From Paratinospora sagittata (lineage: Eukaryota > Streptophyta > Magnoliopsida > Ranunculales > Menispermaceae): DNA of 64,000 bases. This document shows positions 35,101 to 46,751 of the stretch, piece after piece. The position numbers were made by a program, and so were the translations under genes. Below the pieces are notes generated by a model. The model worked only from the letters and a program-made list of their open reading frames with translations, did not search any database and was not told where the DNA came from. Location of the stretch: contig CM069598.1 in assembly GCA_035771175.1 (NCBI GenBank), positions 15,438,438 through 15,502,437 of the forward strand. The letters run 5' to 3'. Position 1 is the stretch's first letter; each line of letters opens with the position of its first letter.

Positions 35101-38100
35101 AAATCCAAAAGAAAAGGCTGTAAGAAAGTGTTGGCTGCAGTTGTTCTAGTTTAGAAAAGGGGGGAGGTGGGGGAAGGATTGCAGACAGAGGATATATGCA
35201 TTCGCTATGTGATAAATGTACTTCATTCCCTCTATCATCTGACAGTTGACATGTCTCACATCCACAAGGTGTGCAAATGATTTTAATGCATTTACCTAAC
35301 ATCATCTATAATACCAAATATAAGAAGTTAAGAACTAAGAAAGACAATTTGCTTGGACTTGGTGAAGCAAAGATTGGAACATGGATGTGATGTAGCACGT
35401 GTTAGTTATTTTTATTTATTTCTGTTTTTCTCGTTGAGTTGTAATTAGTTTTATTTGTTTCAATTTTTTAGTCTTGTTAGGATAATGTGGTTATGTTCTT
35501 ATGTTTGAATAGGATTCTGTTTTGTGTTGTTAAAAAGAATCCTAGTAGAATTAGGATAAGTCTTGCTTAGAGTCCTCGTAGAATTAGGAGTAGCTTTCTG
35601 TTTTTCTATTTAAAGGTTGGTGTTGGGGATTGGAAGACAATTCTTTTTCAGAATTAATAAAATTTTCAGCAATTTAGCTTTCCTTCTTTTACCAAATACA
35701 TCATTTGGTATTAGAGCAATTTAGTTTCTAGGGCTTGTGGGAATGGCGAGCTGAGGAACTAACCTTTGTGGTGGCGTGGATCACCGTAGCGTAGGATGGA
35801 GGGAGGTCGTTGAAGAGGTTAAACAGCGTTTGGACACCTTGGATAGACTTCCTGTTCGGGTCACAACTGTGGAGGGTTCAACAGCTGGAATCCAACACTC
35901 TGTGGAGGATGTGCAGAGAGTTTTAAGGCAACTCACTCAACAATTTGCTGAAATTAACCTAAAGCGTGCCCCTGGACAACATGAACGACGAGTTGTGGAT
36001 GTAAATAGAGTTGAGCAGGGTTGGCATAGGCCAATGGCAAGGAGGAATGACCAACGTAGACCTAGGCGAGGGAAATCGTAATCCAATAGTTCTGATTCTG
36101 ATTCTAGCACTACGATATCTGAAATTTCAGATGATTCATCCCTTGAAAGGCATAGGAGACACCGATGCATGAAGCCAGATTACAAGATGAAGGTTGAAAT
36201 TCCTACTTTTGATGGGAGATTGAGTATAGAAGATTTTTTAGATTGGTTGAAGGGGGTAGAAAATTTCTTTGATTATATGGAAATAGAGAGGGATAAGAAG
36301 GTGAAGCTAGTCACCTACAGGTTAAAAGGGGGAGCTTCAGCTTGGTGGTATCAAATTCAGACCAAGCGGAGAAAGAAAGGAAAGGGGCGCATTAAGTCTT
36401 GGTTAAAGATGAAAAAATTGTTGAAAGAGAGATTTTTACCTAATGAATATGAGAGGTTGTTGTTTAATAAATATCAAGATTGCAAGCAAGATGGCAGATC
36501 CGTGGAGGAATATACGACTGAGTTTTATAGTTTGAATGCAAGAAACAACTTGGAGGAAACAAATGACTGCTTAATAGCAAGGTATGTAGGAGGGCTGAGT
36601 ACTAATATACAAGAAAGGGTAGAATTGCAACCAATTTCTTCTGTTACCGATGTTGTTACTTTGACAATCAAGGTGGAGAGCAAGGTAATTAAAAGCGCAA
36701 GGCGCACTCAAGGCGATGAGGGGCCCTTTAGCCTGAGACGCAAGGCAAGGCGCACGCCTGAGCATAGTGAGGCGCAAAGTTCTTAAAAAACTTAATTATA
36801 TATTATTTTTGATAAAAGACTTCAAAATAGACAAAAATCAATAAAAAGTTTTATCACACATTATAATGTTCACAATAGCACTAATGTTTCTATTTCATAG
36901 CTGTTCGTAGTATTGTGTTTATTTCTTTTGATATTTAAAATTTAATCGAAGAAAAAAACACAAAAGAAAGGAAGAACAAGTAGCAATTATAACGCCTTTG
37001 TAACATCTTATTGTTGTTATAAAATCGAAACACAAGCTTCCTTTAATATTTTATGTTCTATATTTGTTTTATCATGTATATTTATTCAAAGAAGAGAGAA
37101 AAAAAGATATAATTCAATACTTATTTCCTGATTAAATATATATTTTTTAAAAAATGAGGAGTAGGAAAGTGAGGCGCACTGAGGTGCACGCCTGAGGCAC
37201 ATTAAGGCGCACGCCTGAGTTAAAGCGCTCTACTTGTCACGTATTGAGACACAATAGGTACGCCTCGCCTCAAGGTGCGCCTGAGGCACACTAAGGTGCA
37301 CACCTTGATAACACTGGTGGAGAGACAGCTTCATAAGTCCAACAACAGATACACCAACCAAAAACGACCTATCTTTGAAGGGCAAAGTAGTAAACAACCA
37401 CAAGATACTAATACCCTACAAAAGCATCACCAAAACCCAAAAATCAGCAGAATAAGGAGTCAAACAAGGAGGGTACAGGTTCTAAAATTTCTGGACAGCA
37501 AGGTGGGACGAACAATTTTAACCCTTATGCTAAACTGAATCTGGGAAAGTGCTTTAGGTGTCAAGTGTCAACAATTTGGACATCTTTCCAATGAATGTCC
37601 ACAAAGAAGGCATGCAGGGCTTTTGGATGAGTTTGAGGAAGAACAAGGGAATGATGACAGTGAGGAAGAAACAATTGAAGAGGAAGTTTCATATGAAGAG
37701 GGTGGTGATGGAGAACGGGTCTCATGTGTAGTACAACGATTATTGCTAGCCCCAAAGACTGAAATCCAATTCCAAAGACACACCACTTTCGTACCAGATG
37801 TACTGTCAATAATAAAGTTTGTGATGTAATAATTGATAGTGGAAGTAGTGAGAACATAGTATCAAGAACTTTGGTGAAAACCTTAAATCTAAAACTTGAT
37901 CCACACCCTAACCCTTACAAGGTTGGTTGGATTAAAAAAGGGAGTGAAGTAGCCATAGCTGAAATTTGCACCTTACCTTTGTCCTCAGGGCAGTTTTATA
38001 AAGACCAAGTGGTGTGCAATGTGATTGACATGGATGCTTGCCATGTACTATTGGGGAGACCATGGCAATTTGATGTACAAGCCATTCACAAGGGGCGAGA

Positions 38101-41100
38101 GAATATGTATGAGTTCACTTGGCTTGGGTAAAAGATTGTTCTCCTTCCTAATCCGAAAGAACCGAAGAAGAATCCTAAAGAAGGGAAGACTTCTCCATTG
38201 TTTTCTATGGTGGCAACAAAGGAATTTCCTCAGAATCCTCAGTCTATGTGGGCATTAGTGATTAAAGGGGAGCGTCAAGGTGGCCAATTACATAATGATG
38301 AATTGCAAGGTTTGTTAGCCAAATTTGAAGATTTGCTAGAAACACCTAAGGGATTGCCTCCCCTACGCAATATCCAGCATACAATTGATCTTATACCGGG
38401 ATCCGCACTTCCTAATTTGCCTCACTACCGGATGAGCCCAAAGGAGTATGCGGTTCATATTGCAAATCTATTCTTTAAGGACGTCGTAAGGTTACATGGA
38501 ATTCCCAAATCTATTAGTTCCGATCGGAATTGCAAGTTTCTTAGTCATTTCTTGAGGACTTTATGGAGAAAGTTTGATACTTCTCTTAATTATAGCACCA
38601 CGAGTCACCCACAAACCGATGGCCAAACCGAGGTGACCAACAAAACATTGGGCAATCTCATTAGATGCATATGTGGCGATCAACCAAGACAGTGGGATTA
38701 TGCCTTGGCTCAAGCAGAGTTTGGTTTTAACCACATGAGGAATCGTTCAACACAAAAATCTCCATTTGAGGTGTTTTATACAATTGTGCCAAGATTAATT
38801 GTTGATTTGGCAACTCTACCTAACTTGGCTGGTTTGATTTTAGAGGTTGAACAGATGGCAGAAAGGGTTGCTAAACTGCATAAGGAAGTGGCTGTCCGCT
38901 TGCAAAAGGCTAACTCAAAGTATAAGGAGGCAGCGGATCAAAGAAGGAGGAAGAAAGAGTTTAATGTAGGGGATCTTGTGATGGTGCATTTGAGGAAAGG
39001 GAGGTTTTCGGCAAGAACATATAACAAGTTAAAGATGAAAAAGATCGGCCTTTGTCGCATACTTCAAAAGATTAATCCAAATGCTTATAAGATGAAACTT
39101 CCAAATGATTTACACATTTTCGATACCTCTAACGTGGCAGATCTTTATAAATTTTATGTGCCAGATGAGTTCACTTTATCAACTTAAACTCGAGGACAAG
39201 TTTCATTGACGAGAGGGGAGTCTGATGTAGCACGTGTTAGTTATTTTTATTTATTTATGTTTTTGTCGTTGAGTTGTAATTAGGATAATGGGGTTATGTT
39301 TGAATAGGATTCGGTTTTGTGTTGTTAAAAAGAATCCTAGTAGAATTAGGATAAGTCTTGCTTAGAGTCCTAGTAAAATTAGGAGTAGCTTTCTGTTTTT
39401 CTATTTAAAGGTTGCCGTTGCGGATTAGAAGACAGTTTTTTTCAGAATTAATAAAATTTTCAGCAATTTAGCTTTCTTTCTTTTGCCGAATACATCAGGA
39501 TGTGTAACTTTCTACTAAAACATGGTGTTAAAATTCTTTTCTTATACTGTCATGATAATCCTTATTCTAATTTATTTGAATTGTGTTGAGAGACATTGTC
39601 TACTCTAGCTAAGCTTGTATTGCCATTCTCAAGCCTAAGTAAAGGAGGGTTATGTTTTATTGACATTCTCTATAAACACAATTAAATAGAAAGTTTGAAG
39701 GATCCAAGTATTTCGTCTCCCCACAAGTGACACACCTCATTTTTCCATGCGTATTCAGTGGCAATTGAGCGAGCCTAACAAAAATATTTGTCCCTGGATT
39801 AGTAGAATGGTGGAGTAAGATTTATGTATCATACCCCAAATACTTTGAATGATGCTTTTACCAAGGTTAATGATTTATGTAACTGGAAGTTTGGACATAT
39901 GGCTGGTCCTGACTTTTTCATTTTTAAGCCATTGAGTAGATAGAAATGTGACCCATCACAAATGGAAAAATGGCTTTTTTAAGTTGTTGAGTTGGATGAT
40001 GGGCAATGATATGGCTTGTAAGACATTGGAGGAGATAGGAACAATGAAGATCAAGATGCATGAGGTGAGAACTTTGACTGATGAGAGATATATTCTAGAG
40101 TTCTGGAAAAATCTTATTTTTGTTGGTGACTTAGATTCAAAAGGTTGCAAGATTGCAACATTTTTAACGGTAGTTCGAGGTGCCATTATGAAAAGTAACA
40201 AGATTGGTAAGTTGCATGTGTTGCTTCAGCATACACACATTCAAATGTGTGGGGTCCCTCAAAGTTTCCTTAGTGGAAGGATTCAAGTATTTTGTTTCCT
40301 TTATTGATGAATTTTCTCGGATGGTCATAAAAAGTAAGGATGAGGTGTTTGAAAATCCTCAATAAATGGAAAACAAAGAATGAGAAGTAGACCGGTAGAA
40401 AGATTTAAAGTTTTAGAATCGATAATGGTAATGAATACACCAATGGTGCTATTTGAAAGTTTTGCAAAGATGAAGGTATTGAAAGACACATCACAATAAG
40501 GGAGAATCCACAACAAATTGGAGTTGAAGAGAAAATGAATCACATTCTACTAGAGAAAGTGTAATGTATGCTATCCAATGTTTGATAGAGTAGAGAATTT
40601 TTGCTAGAGGTGGTCAATACGGATTTGTTTTCTGATTAATAGGTCACCATTTATGTCAATTGATTGCAGGACCGGTATGGTTTAGTAACTTGTTGATCAT
40701 AGTTCATTAATAATTTTTAGATGTCTTGCTTACTTTCATGTTAAAGCTAGTAAGATTGATCCAAGAGTTAGGAAAACCATATTTCTAGGTTTTGCAAATG
40801 GTGTGGAGTGAGCCAGGTAATGGGGTCTAGATTTGTATAAGTTTGTGATTAGTGGGATGTTATATTTGATGAATATACTATAATGCCTAGTAAAGCAAAA
40901 GGATTTGAGAAACCACACGTCCTTCACCTTGAAATGCATGCCATGTCCCAGTCGAAACATCAACATTGATACCACTTGTCAGGAAAAATAAAAAAAATCC
41001 TACACTAGAAAATATAATTTTCTTTCCGTTTTACTTTTCTTGGGCGAAAATCATAAGTACCAAAATACCACCGAACATCTGTCCAAAAATCTTCAACTAC

Positions 41101-44100
41101 AAAAATAGTTGGTTACAAGTGGCCCTCAAGAGAATGAGATCTCTTGGATTACAAAAATATTTTACCTATAAATAGGAAGATATCAATCAACTAGAGCAAT
41201 ATCCTTACCAATTTGGATTTGAAGAAATCCAGAAACATGTCCCTTTTAGCACCCAATCCGAAATCGAAAGACCCTTGGCAAAAGGAGAGGCAAAAACCCA
41301 TGTGCTGGCCATAAGCTTAATATCTTCCCATAATTGGGACTCTGTCTTAAACACATTGTGAAAAATCCTGTTATTTCGCTCTAGCCAAATAAGCCACAAG
41401 GTCGCATAAAAAGCCATCAAACCTAGTCCTCTTTCTTCGGTCAAGAGTGAAGGAGTGTGACATAGAGTCAGGGTCTCCTCAATATGTTGAGGAGCCTGAA
41501 ACTTGTTACCAGAAAAGTTGAGCCATTTCCTCCATAGTTTCTTTGAGTAATCACAATGAAGGAATATATGATCAATATTCTCTCTATGTTGTTTGCAGAG
41601 CGCGCAGCAATGAGGTGATAGACACATGTTGGGGAGCCTTCGTTGCGTCATTTCTGCAGTGTTAATACGCCCATGAGCTAGAGTCCACCCAAATATTCTT
41701 ACCTTGGATGGGACATATGCCTGCCATATGTGGTTAAAACTGGGAGAAATTGGGATTTGTGATGAATCTATGAGACATGAGAAGTAGGACTTACAGGAAT
41801 ATGACATAGATGGGTCTAGGTTCCAAGTCATCCTATTTGGTTATGAAGAAAATGATACAGTTTGAAGTAAGTTTAAAAGAGTGCCTATTTCTCCAGTCTC
41901 TCTATCTGTTAATGCTCTAGGAAAGTGAAGGTTCCAGGGTACATTGTGTGAAGGTGGAGGAGATGATCCGACAAGAAATGATGCAATGGGTTGGTTGTGA
42001 AGGGTGGATAGCCTATATAGGTGGGGAAGCATGGTAGCCAGTGTGGAGTTAACTCAACCACCTGTCCTCCCAAAACCTGAACATCTGACCATTCCCTATG
42101 CTAAATGCCAAATGTGATGAGAACTGCGGCACCAAAGAAGGACATCTATATGTTGAGGACCCCCTTCTCCTCACACCTTCAAATCTGAGCCTCCCATGTC
42201 TACTATCAATCACTCGAGCCCATAAAGATTGTGGGTCCGTGATATACCTCCATATCCATTTACTGCAAAGAATGACATTATGAAGGGAGATATTTCCGAT
42301 ACCCAGCCCACCTTTCACCATTGGTCTCTGCACCACTTCCCATTTTATCAATTTGGAAACACCTTTATCCTGCTTGCCCCCCCAAAAGAAGCATTTAATT
42401 TTTTTCTCGATCCATCCTGGCACAGATGATGGGATCTTAAAAATGGACATGTAATATGAGGGTAAAGCCATCAAGACGGATCGCACTAGTGCAAGTCGCC
42501 CACCCTTGGAAAGGAAAGCCCGTCTTCAACCATCCAGTTTTTTAGATATTTTTGCCATGACTGGTTCCCAAAACGTGTTTGATAGTGGATTGCCTCCAAG
42601 GGGGAGACCAAGGTAGTTCATAGGCCACATGCTAACTGAGCATCCCACCCTATTTGCTAGATGGGAGAGAGAATCCTCACTCATGTGAATTCCCACCAAT
42701 TGACTTTTTGAGAGGTTTTCCTTTAAACCTGATATTTCACTGAAGCATTGAAGAACCCTAATAGCATTGTGTACATTAACTTCCTCCCCCTTTAAGAAAA
42801 ACAGTGTGTCGTCTGCGTATTGCAAATGAGAGATCTCGATCTTCTCTTTTCCCACCTCAAAACCATGCACCAACAAGAATTGTCTCGCCCGAGACATCAA
42901 CCAGCTTAGACCTTCAGTGACAATAGTAAACAGGAAGGGAGATAGGGGATCTCCCTGTCTGAGCCCCTTTTCTGCATTGAACTTTCCTCTCGGCCTACCG
43001 TTAATGACAAATGAGTAGGTGTCAAAGGAGATACATCCAATCATCCATGATAGCCATCTTTTTATGAAGCCTTTCATCCTCATCACAAAATTCATGAAAC
43101 CCCGATCAACAGAATCGTAAGCCTTGGCGAAATCAACTTTAAGTACCACCCCCTTCTGTTTTCTTGACCTATAGTCCTCCACTGCCTCATTAGCAATCAA
43201 GACTGCATCCAAAATCTGCCTCCCCTCAATGAAAGCGGACTGGAATGGCTCGATAGTTTTGTGAAGAATAGCTCTCGCTTGCAGAGCCAAGACCTCGGAT
43301 ATAATCTTGTACAGACTTGTAATTAGGCTAATTGGCCGAAGATCCTTAAGACTCCAAGAGTTGAACTTCTTTGGGACAAGCCATATATATGTTTCATTGG
43401 TTTGGATATTGATTACACCGTTCTGGTAGAATTCATCAAACACTTTCATAATTTCGTCCTTTACCATAATTGGGGTAATTGCATGTATATGGGTAGGGAT
43501 TAGTCCCATTAAAGGAAATGTGAAACTTTGGACAATTGGGAGGTCATTACAATTTTGTAAACATGTAGGTTCAGGAGACACCTTTCATATCTTATGAAAA
43601 GGAGTGTACAACTTACCTTACAAGTATTAATACAAGTTTCTATTGTTTCTTCTCAAAAAAAAAAGAAACATGCCCCTTTGGATCTACACACTTGATGTTT
43701 GTGGATTAATTTTCACGAACACTGCTTCAGCTTCTCCAAAGCTTTTCCTTCTCTTTCTTCTTCGCTGAGGAGATTGCTTAAAGAGATTCACTTACACTCT
43801 AGCCAAGGAGTTTTCTCACCAATTGCATGTTCACTTGCATATGGGAGTCGTGAGTGTGCGCGTGACATAGGTCTTGGTTAAGAAAGACTTAGGGTTTTGA
43901 TTAGGAATGAAAAAGTGAGCCATGGGAAAGTAGGGAGTTCATGAATATTGTACTTTTGTGGGTGTGGGTCTTACCATTTATGGGAGGGAACCCAACAAAA
44001 ATATAAGTTCGGATCTCAATCCCATTAGTATCGAGGCCTTTGGAAGTAAAACCACACGCCTAGGCCCAAAGGTGGTTAAGTGAGGGCTATATTGGTACTA

Positions 44101-46218
44101 GTGAAGATTTAGACCCACCCAACAAGTGGTATCAAAGCAAGGTTCAATAATTGTTAGTAAATAAATCATGGAGCAACGAACTACACATAGAATGATCATT
44201 TTCAATGGAACAAACTGGACAACATGGGCCAAGGATGAATGGTGTATTATATGGCAAAGATCTCTCAGAGCCTATCACCAACTGTGGAAGGAAGGTAGAT
44301 GACATGTTTGATCCTGAATGGAAGAAATTAGACAGGAAAGCTTTTAAGTTGATTCGAGAGTGGATGGATGAATGTGTATTTCATCATTTCTCCACAGAAA
44401 CATCTGCTTATTACTCTAAAAGAAATTGGAAGATTTGTATGATAGAAATATTGTGAGAAACAAAGCTTTCTTGGTGAGAAAGTTTGTGAATATGAATTGG
44501 TTGGATGAAGTTTCAATTGCAAAACATCTGAATCAAACCCAAGGTATTATTAATCAGCTCTCCTCCATGGAGTTGAATTTAGGAGATGAATTGTAGGCAC
44601 TACTTAGTACTCAGTTCGCTGCTACATAGTTGGGACATTTAACTATCTCTAAGTAATTCAAATTCAGATGGGGTTTTATTTATGAGTATGGTAATGAGCA
44701 ATCCTGTTGAATTAAGAAATCATTAGAAAATCTACAAGTAAATTTCATTCAAAGGCACTTGTCATAGATTGGAGTATTCAACAACCCTTTACCTTGCATT
44801 CATGATTGATAGAACCTGACTTTGATATCAATTTGTAAATCCATCATAGCGAAATGATAAAAAATGCACACGCATACTCACACACAAATACAAGAGCAAA
44901 GCAAATACAGAAGGCACCACATTATGTGGTTCAACATAAATTCACGTATGTCTACTAGAGCTGAAGAAATCACTATAACAGGAGATTACAACTGGTAGAG
45001 TTCTCTCACAGATGTCCCGTAGACCTAATAATGGGTATCGTACACAAGAGTTACACGGGTTACAATCCTACTTGTACTTGGAAACAAAATACCCAAATGT
45101 AAAATAACTCAAAAAATGGGTTCAAGCCACTCAACGAGTTGGATAGAAATGTTAAGTTCAATGACTATGAAGGAACTCATCATCTGGTGGGATCATGTAG
45201 TTGGATTGATTTTAGGCTCTGAGGCTATCTAATTGAGGAAATTAGGTAATTCATGCTTACAAACTGTTAAATACTTTTTTGAGTCAAAAGTTCTACTTAA
45301 TATGGAAATAAATTAGGTAATTCATGTCATTCTTTCCTTAATATGTTTAGAGTTGGACAACACTGATTACTTAGCGAAGATCCCTGAATTCAAACGTAAC
45401 GTTCTTCAGACGGTCACTAAGTACAATGCTGTGAGCATTAGTTGCCTCAAGTGTGACTAAATGATCCAATTTCAAGAACCAGGCTATGCTACCCAAAACA
45501 TCTCTCAGCATGTCTCGTCATTTACCAATGCTATATGACCTATTATAATGGCATTCCCCAATTGCAGGAAACTATGCTAAGTTAAAAAAAAAAAAACACT
45601 TCTATGTTCTAAACCAGGGAGTGGTGGAAACTGTAGCAGTTGTATTCTTCAACAAGGACAACATTCCAATCGAGAAATTCGTATTCAATCTCAAGGTGAA
45701 TCAATCATATGGATCAAACTTGGAAGAAATTGACTTGACGTTCTCCCTGCGATCGTTCCTGATGAAGCTCTCAGTGGCTGAACCCCTTACAAAGGGTCTT
45801 CCAACAGGTATGACCACCAACATTTTTTATACATGCTTGGTAAACTAGCTACCAATATGGTTTTCAGTTAGCATCCACAGCCTCTGTTGGTTTCACAAAA
45901 ACATTTTGCGTGTTATGGCGTGATTTTTTGGACTTTTTTTTTTAGGATTTTGGTAAAAAACCTGTATGTTATTGAGTTGTACACCTCTTAACAACAGGTT
46001 GCAGGTGGGAGATAACAGCTTACTTTGGGACTCTTCCTGCTGCTAGTAGTAGCAGTGTGAGCAAAGAAGCAGATATATGGATTCCAACAGACACAAAACA
46101 ATGGCAACAACCTCCTTTGATAACCCCTATTAAGTCAATGAGCAGTGAACCACTGTCTCTTCAATTATATTTGGAACATTCAAATCTGTCTGAACCACCA
46201 CCACCACCACCCTCTTAG
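32145..46218 (+). CDS. REV7: REV7/MAD2B, HORMA subunit of DNA polymerase zeta
   Basis: Five coding exons join in frame to 206 aa (Arabidopsis homologue about 215 aa): 32145-32160, 33393-33473, 33575-33687, 45618-45807 and 45998-46218. The product reads [84 protein letters not shown] and [19 protein letters not shown], covering one HORMA domain. Known: REV7 binds REV3 in polymerase zeta for translesion synthesis; its mobile C-terminal 'safety belt' closes around partner peptides. Exon 1 (16 nt) is the least certain: its ATG at 32145 is in frame, while the ATG at 32140 is not. A short Pro run (residues 200-205) ends the protein. Intron 3 is 11.93 kb and packed with transposons. Confidence 0.93.
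32705..32877. repeat. MITE-like repeat in REV7 intron 1
   Basis: The left end 'ggccccgtttggaaaagtac' with 'ttttagagg' and the right end 'cacttttagaaaagctctc' with 'agggcc' are roughly complementary, and the body repeats 'gcttttag' and 'aagtgctttt'. Such 'ggcccgtttgg' elements are common in plant introns. I could not see a target duplication. Confidence 0.45.
35388..35703 (+). repeat. 5' LTR of the gypsy element
   Basis: 316 bp, TG...CA. It differs from the 3' LTR by substitutions and by about 40 bp that are present here ('ttttatttgtttcaattttt' and following) but missing in the 3' copy. Confidence 0.9.
35706..35717 (+). other. Primer-binding site (initiator tRNA-Met)
   Basis: TGGTATTAGAGC directly after the 5' LTR is one base away from the common TGGTATCAGAGC, complementary to the 3' end of initiator tRNA-Met. 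Confidence 0.85.
36169..39187 (+). pseudogene. Gypsy gag-protease-integrase remnants, RT and RNase H missing
   Basis: Gag starts near 36169 ([43 protein letters not shown]) and resumes after the nested element at 37325. A zinc knuckle near 37546-37605 (CFRC, then QFGHLSNEC) is broken by a 7-bp tandem duplication (GTGTCAA twice). The protease has [17 protein letters not shown] at about 37830 and LLGRPWQFD. The last frame, 38198-39187, reads YRMSPKEY and then passes straight into integrase ([52 protein letters not shown]). The whole RT and RNase H part that should lie between them is gone, near 38450. It cannot reverse-transcribe itself. Confidence 0.9.
36681..37315. mobile_element. Nested 635-bp non-autonomous element, 9-bp target duplication (Mutator-like)
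   Basis: GGTGGAGAG occurs at 36672-36680 and 37316-37324, and the gag reading frame continues correctly across the junction if the insert and one copy are skipped. The ends are GC-rich and made of repeated short words (AAGGCGCAC, GGCGCACGCCTGAG), with an AT-rich middle. A 9-bp duplication is typical of Mutator-like elements. The terminal inverted repeats are imperfect. It is younger than the gypsy element it sits in. Confidence 0.75.
39223..39497 (+). repeat. 3' LTR of the gypsy element
   Basis: 275 bp, TG...CA. It aligns with 35388-35703 apart from a deletion near 39282 and scattered substitutions. Shared words include 'ttaaaaagaatcctagtaga' and 'gaattaataaaattttcagc'. Confidence 0.9.
39850..40980 (+). 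pseudogene. Decayed Ty1/copia pol fragment
   Basis: Around 40060-40230 the translation ([28 protein letters not shown]) matches the region after the copia protease. Around 40700-40930, across frames, it matches the copia integrase-RT linker ([13 protein letters not shown], [12 protein letters not shown], [14 protein letters not shown]). Many stops and frameshifts are present. No LTR could be assigned. Confidence 0.7.
41205..43500 (-). mobile_element. 5'-truncated L1-type LINE (RT and zf-RVT)
   Basis: Read right to left, a reverse transcriptase (42526-43470) has FRPISL-like [62 protein letters not shown] and the catalytic YADDTLFF. It is followed by [20 protein letters not shown] (42460-42520), [17 protein letters not shown] and the zinc-binding zf-RVT end (41205-41831: [18 protein letters not shown]). 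Stop codons and frameshifts interrupt it. The endonuclease and the RT N-terminus are missing, as expected of a 5'-truncated LINE copy. No poly(A) tail is visible at the 41200 side. Confidence 0.9.
43696..44650 (+). mobile_element. Ty1/copia 5' LTR, PBS and gag fragment
   Basis: A likely LTR runs from TGTTTGTGG (43696) to CCAACA (44124). It is followed by TGGTATCAAAGC (44127-44138), a typical copia primer-binding site for tRNA-Met. Gag starts with ATG at 44168 ([16 protein letters not shown]) and, across frames, reaches [20 protein letters not shown] and [20 protein letters not shown] near 44570. The rest of the element is absent. The LTR start is a guess from the inverted end match. Confidence 0.6.
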
Positions 46219-46751
46219 TGGGACATTCAGAATCTTGAAACCCACCGACCAAATTTTATCATACAGTTTTAATTTTACATTCCCACATCAGCATTTTGTT
46301 ATGGTTCTCAAGTCAAATCATTATTTAATTTTAACTCTTCTCCTTTTTTCTCATTTTAGAGAAAGAAGACCGTAACCTCTTTATATTTATCGTCATAAAT
46401 TTAGGTATACTGTATCTATTTTTATTCTTGATAATTTAACTTTTGATTGTGTTCTTGGAATTTATAATTCTATCAAGAATTTCATGTATTCAAAAGTCTT
46501 TCATCTTCTTCACTAAAAAAATATGTAAATTTTATATGCGTAAGGTATGCATAGATGAATTTACAAGTGATAGGTTTTGAGATTTATTTATATCTCTGAA
46601 TTTTATTTTCAATTCCAACAGTTTTATGACTGCAAAAACAGGTTTGATTCTCATCAATTTTCAAAAATATATTTTACATGGTACCAGTGAGATTTCTCTT
46701 AAATAAAAAAGATCATTCATCATCAAAGTACACGTGACAACATCTCTTATT
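46219..46751. other. Convergent 3' region between REV7 and the P-loop gene
   Basis: AT-rich sequence with no gene. It should contain both 3' UTRs. I did not find a decisive polyadenylation signal for either gene. Confidence 0.5.

Larger units (their letters stand above)
35388..39497 (+). mobile_element. Non-autonomous Ty3/gypsy element with both LTRs and 5-bp target duplication
   Basis: The element starts TGATGTAGCACG and ends AATACATCA. GGATG flanks it at 35383-35387 and 39498-39502. LTRs are 35388-35703 and 39223-39497. The PBS (35706-35717, TGGTATTAGAGC) matches initiator tRNA-Met with one mismatch. The polypurine tract (GAGAGGGGAG) lies just before the 3' LTR. Gag, zinc knuckle, protease and integrase are present in order, but RT, RNase H and the integrase N-terminus are gone, and a 635-bp element sits in gag. 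It is 4.1 kb long. Confidence 0.92.
33688..45617 (+). other. REV7 intron 3, 11.93 kb, transposon-filled
   Basis: The donor AAG|GTTTGT (33688) and acceptor AACCAG|GGAG (45616-45617) join in phase 0. The content in order: unassigned AT-rich sequence 33688-35387, a gypsy element 35388-39497 with a nested element, copia scraps 39850-40980, an L1 LINE on the minus strand 41205-43500, a copia LTR plus gag 43696-44650, then unassigned sequence to 45617. All reading frames inside belong to transposons or are unrecognised. Confidence 0.85.

Noticed and set aside
45621..45848. Separate 75-aa gene
   Set aside because: It is exon 4 of REV7 running into the next intron.
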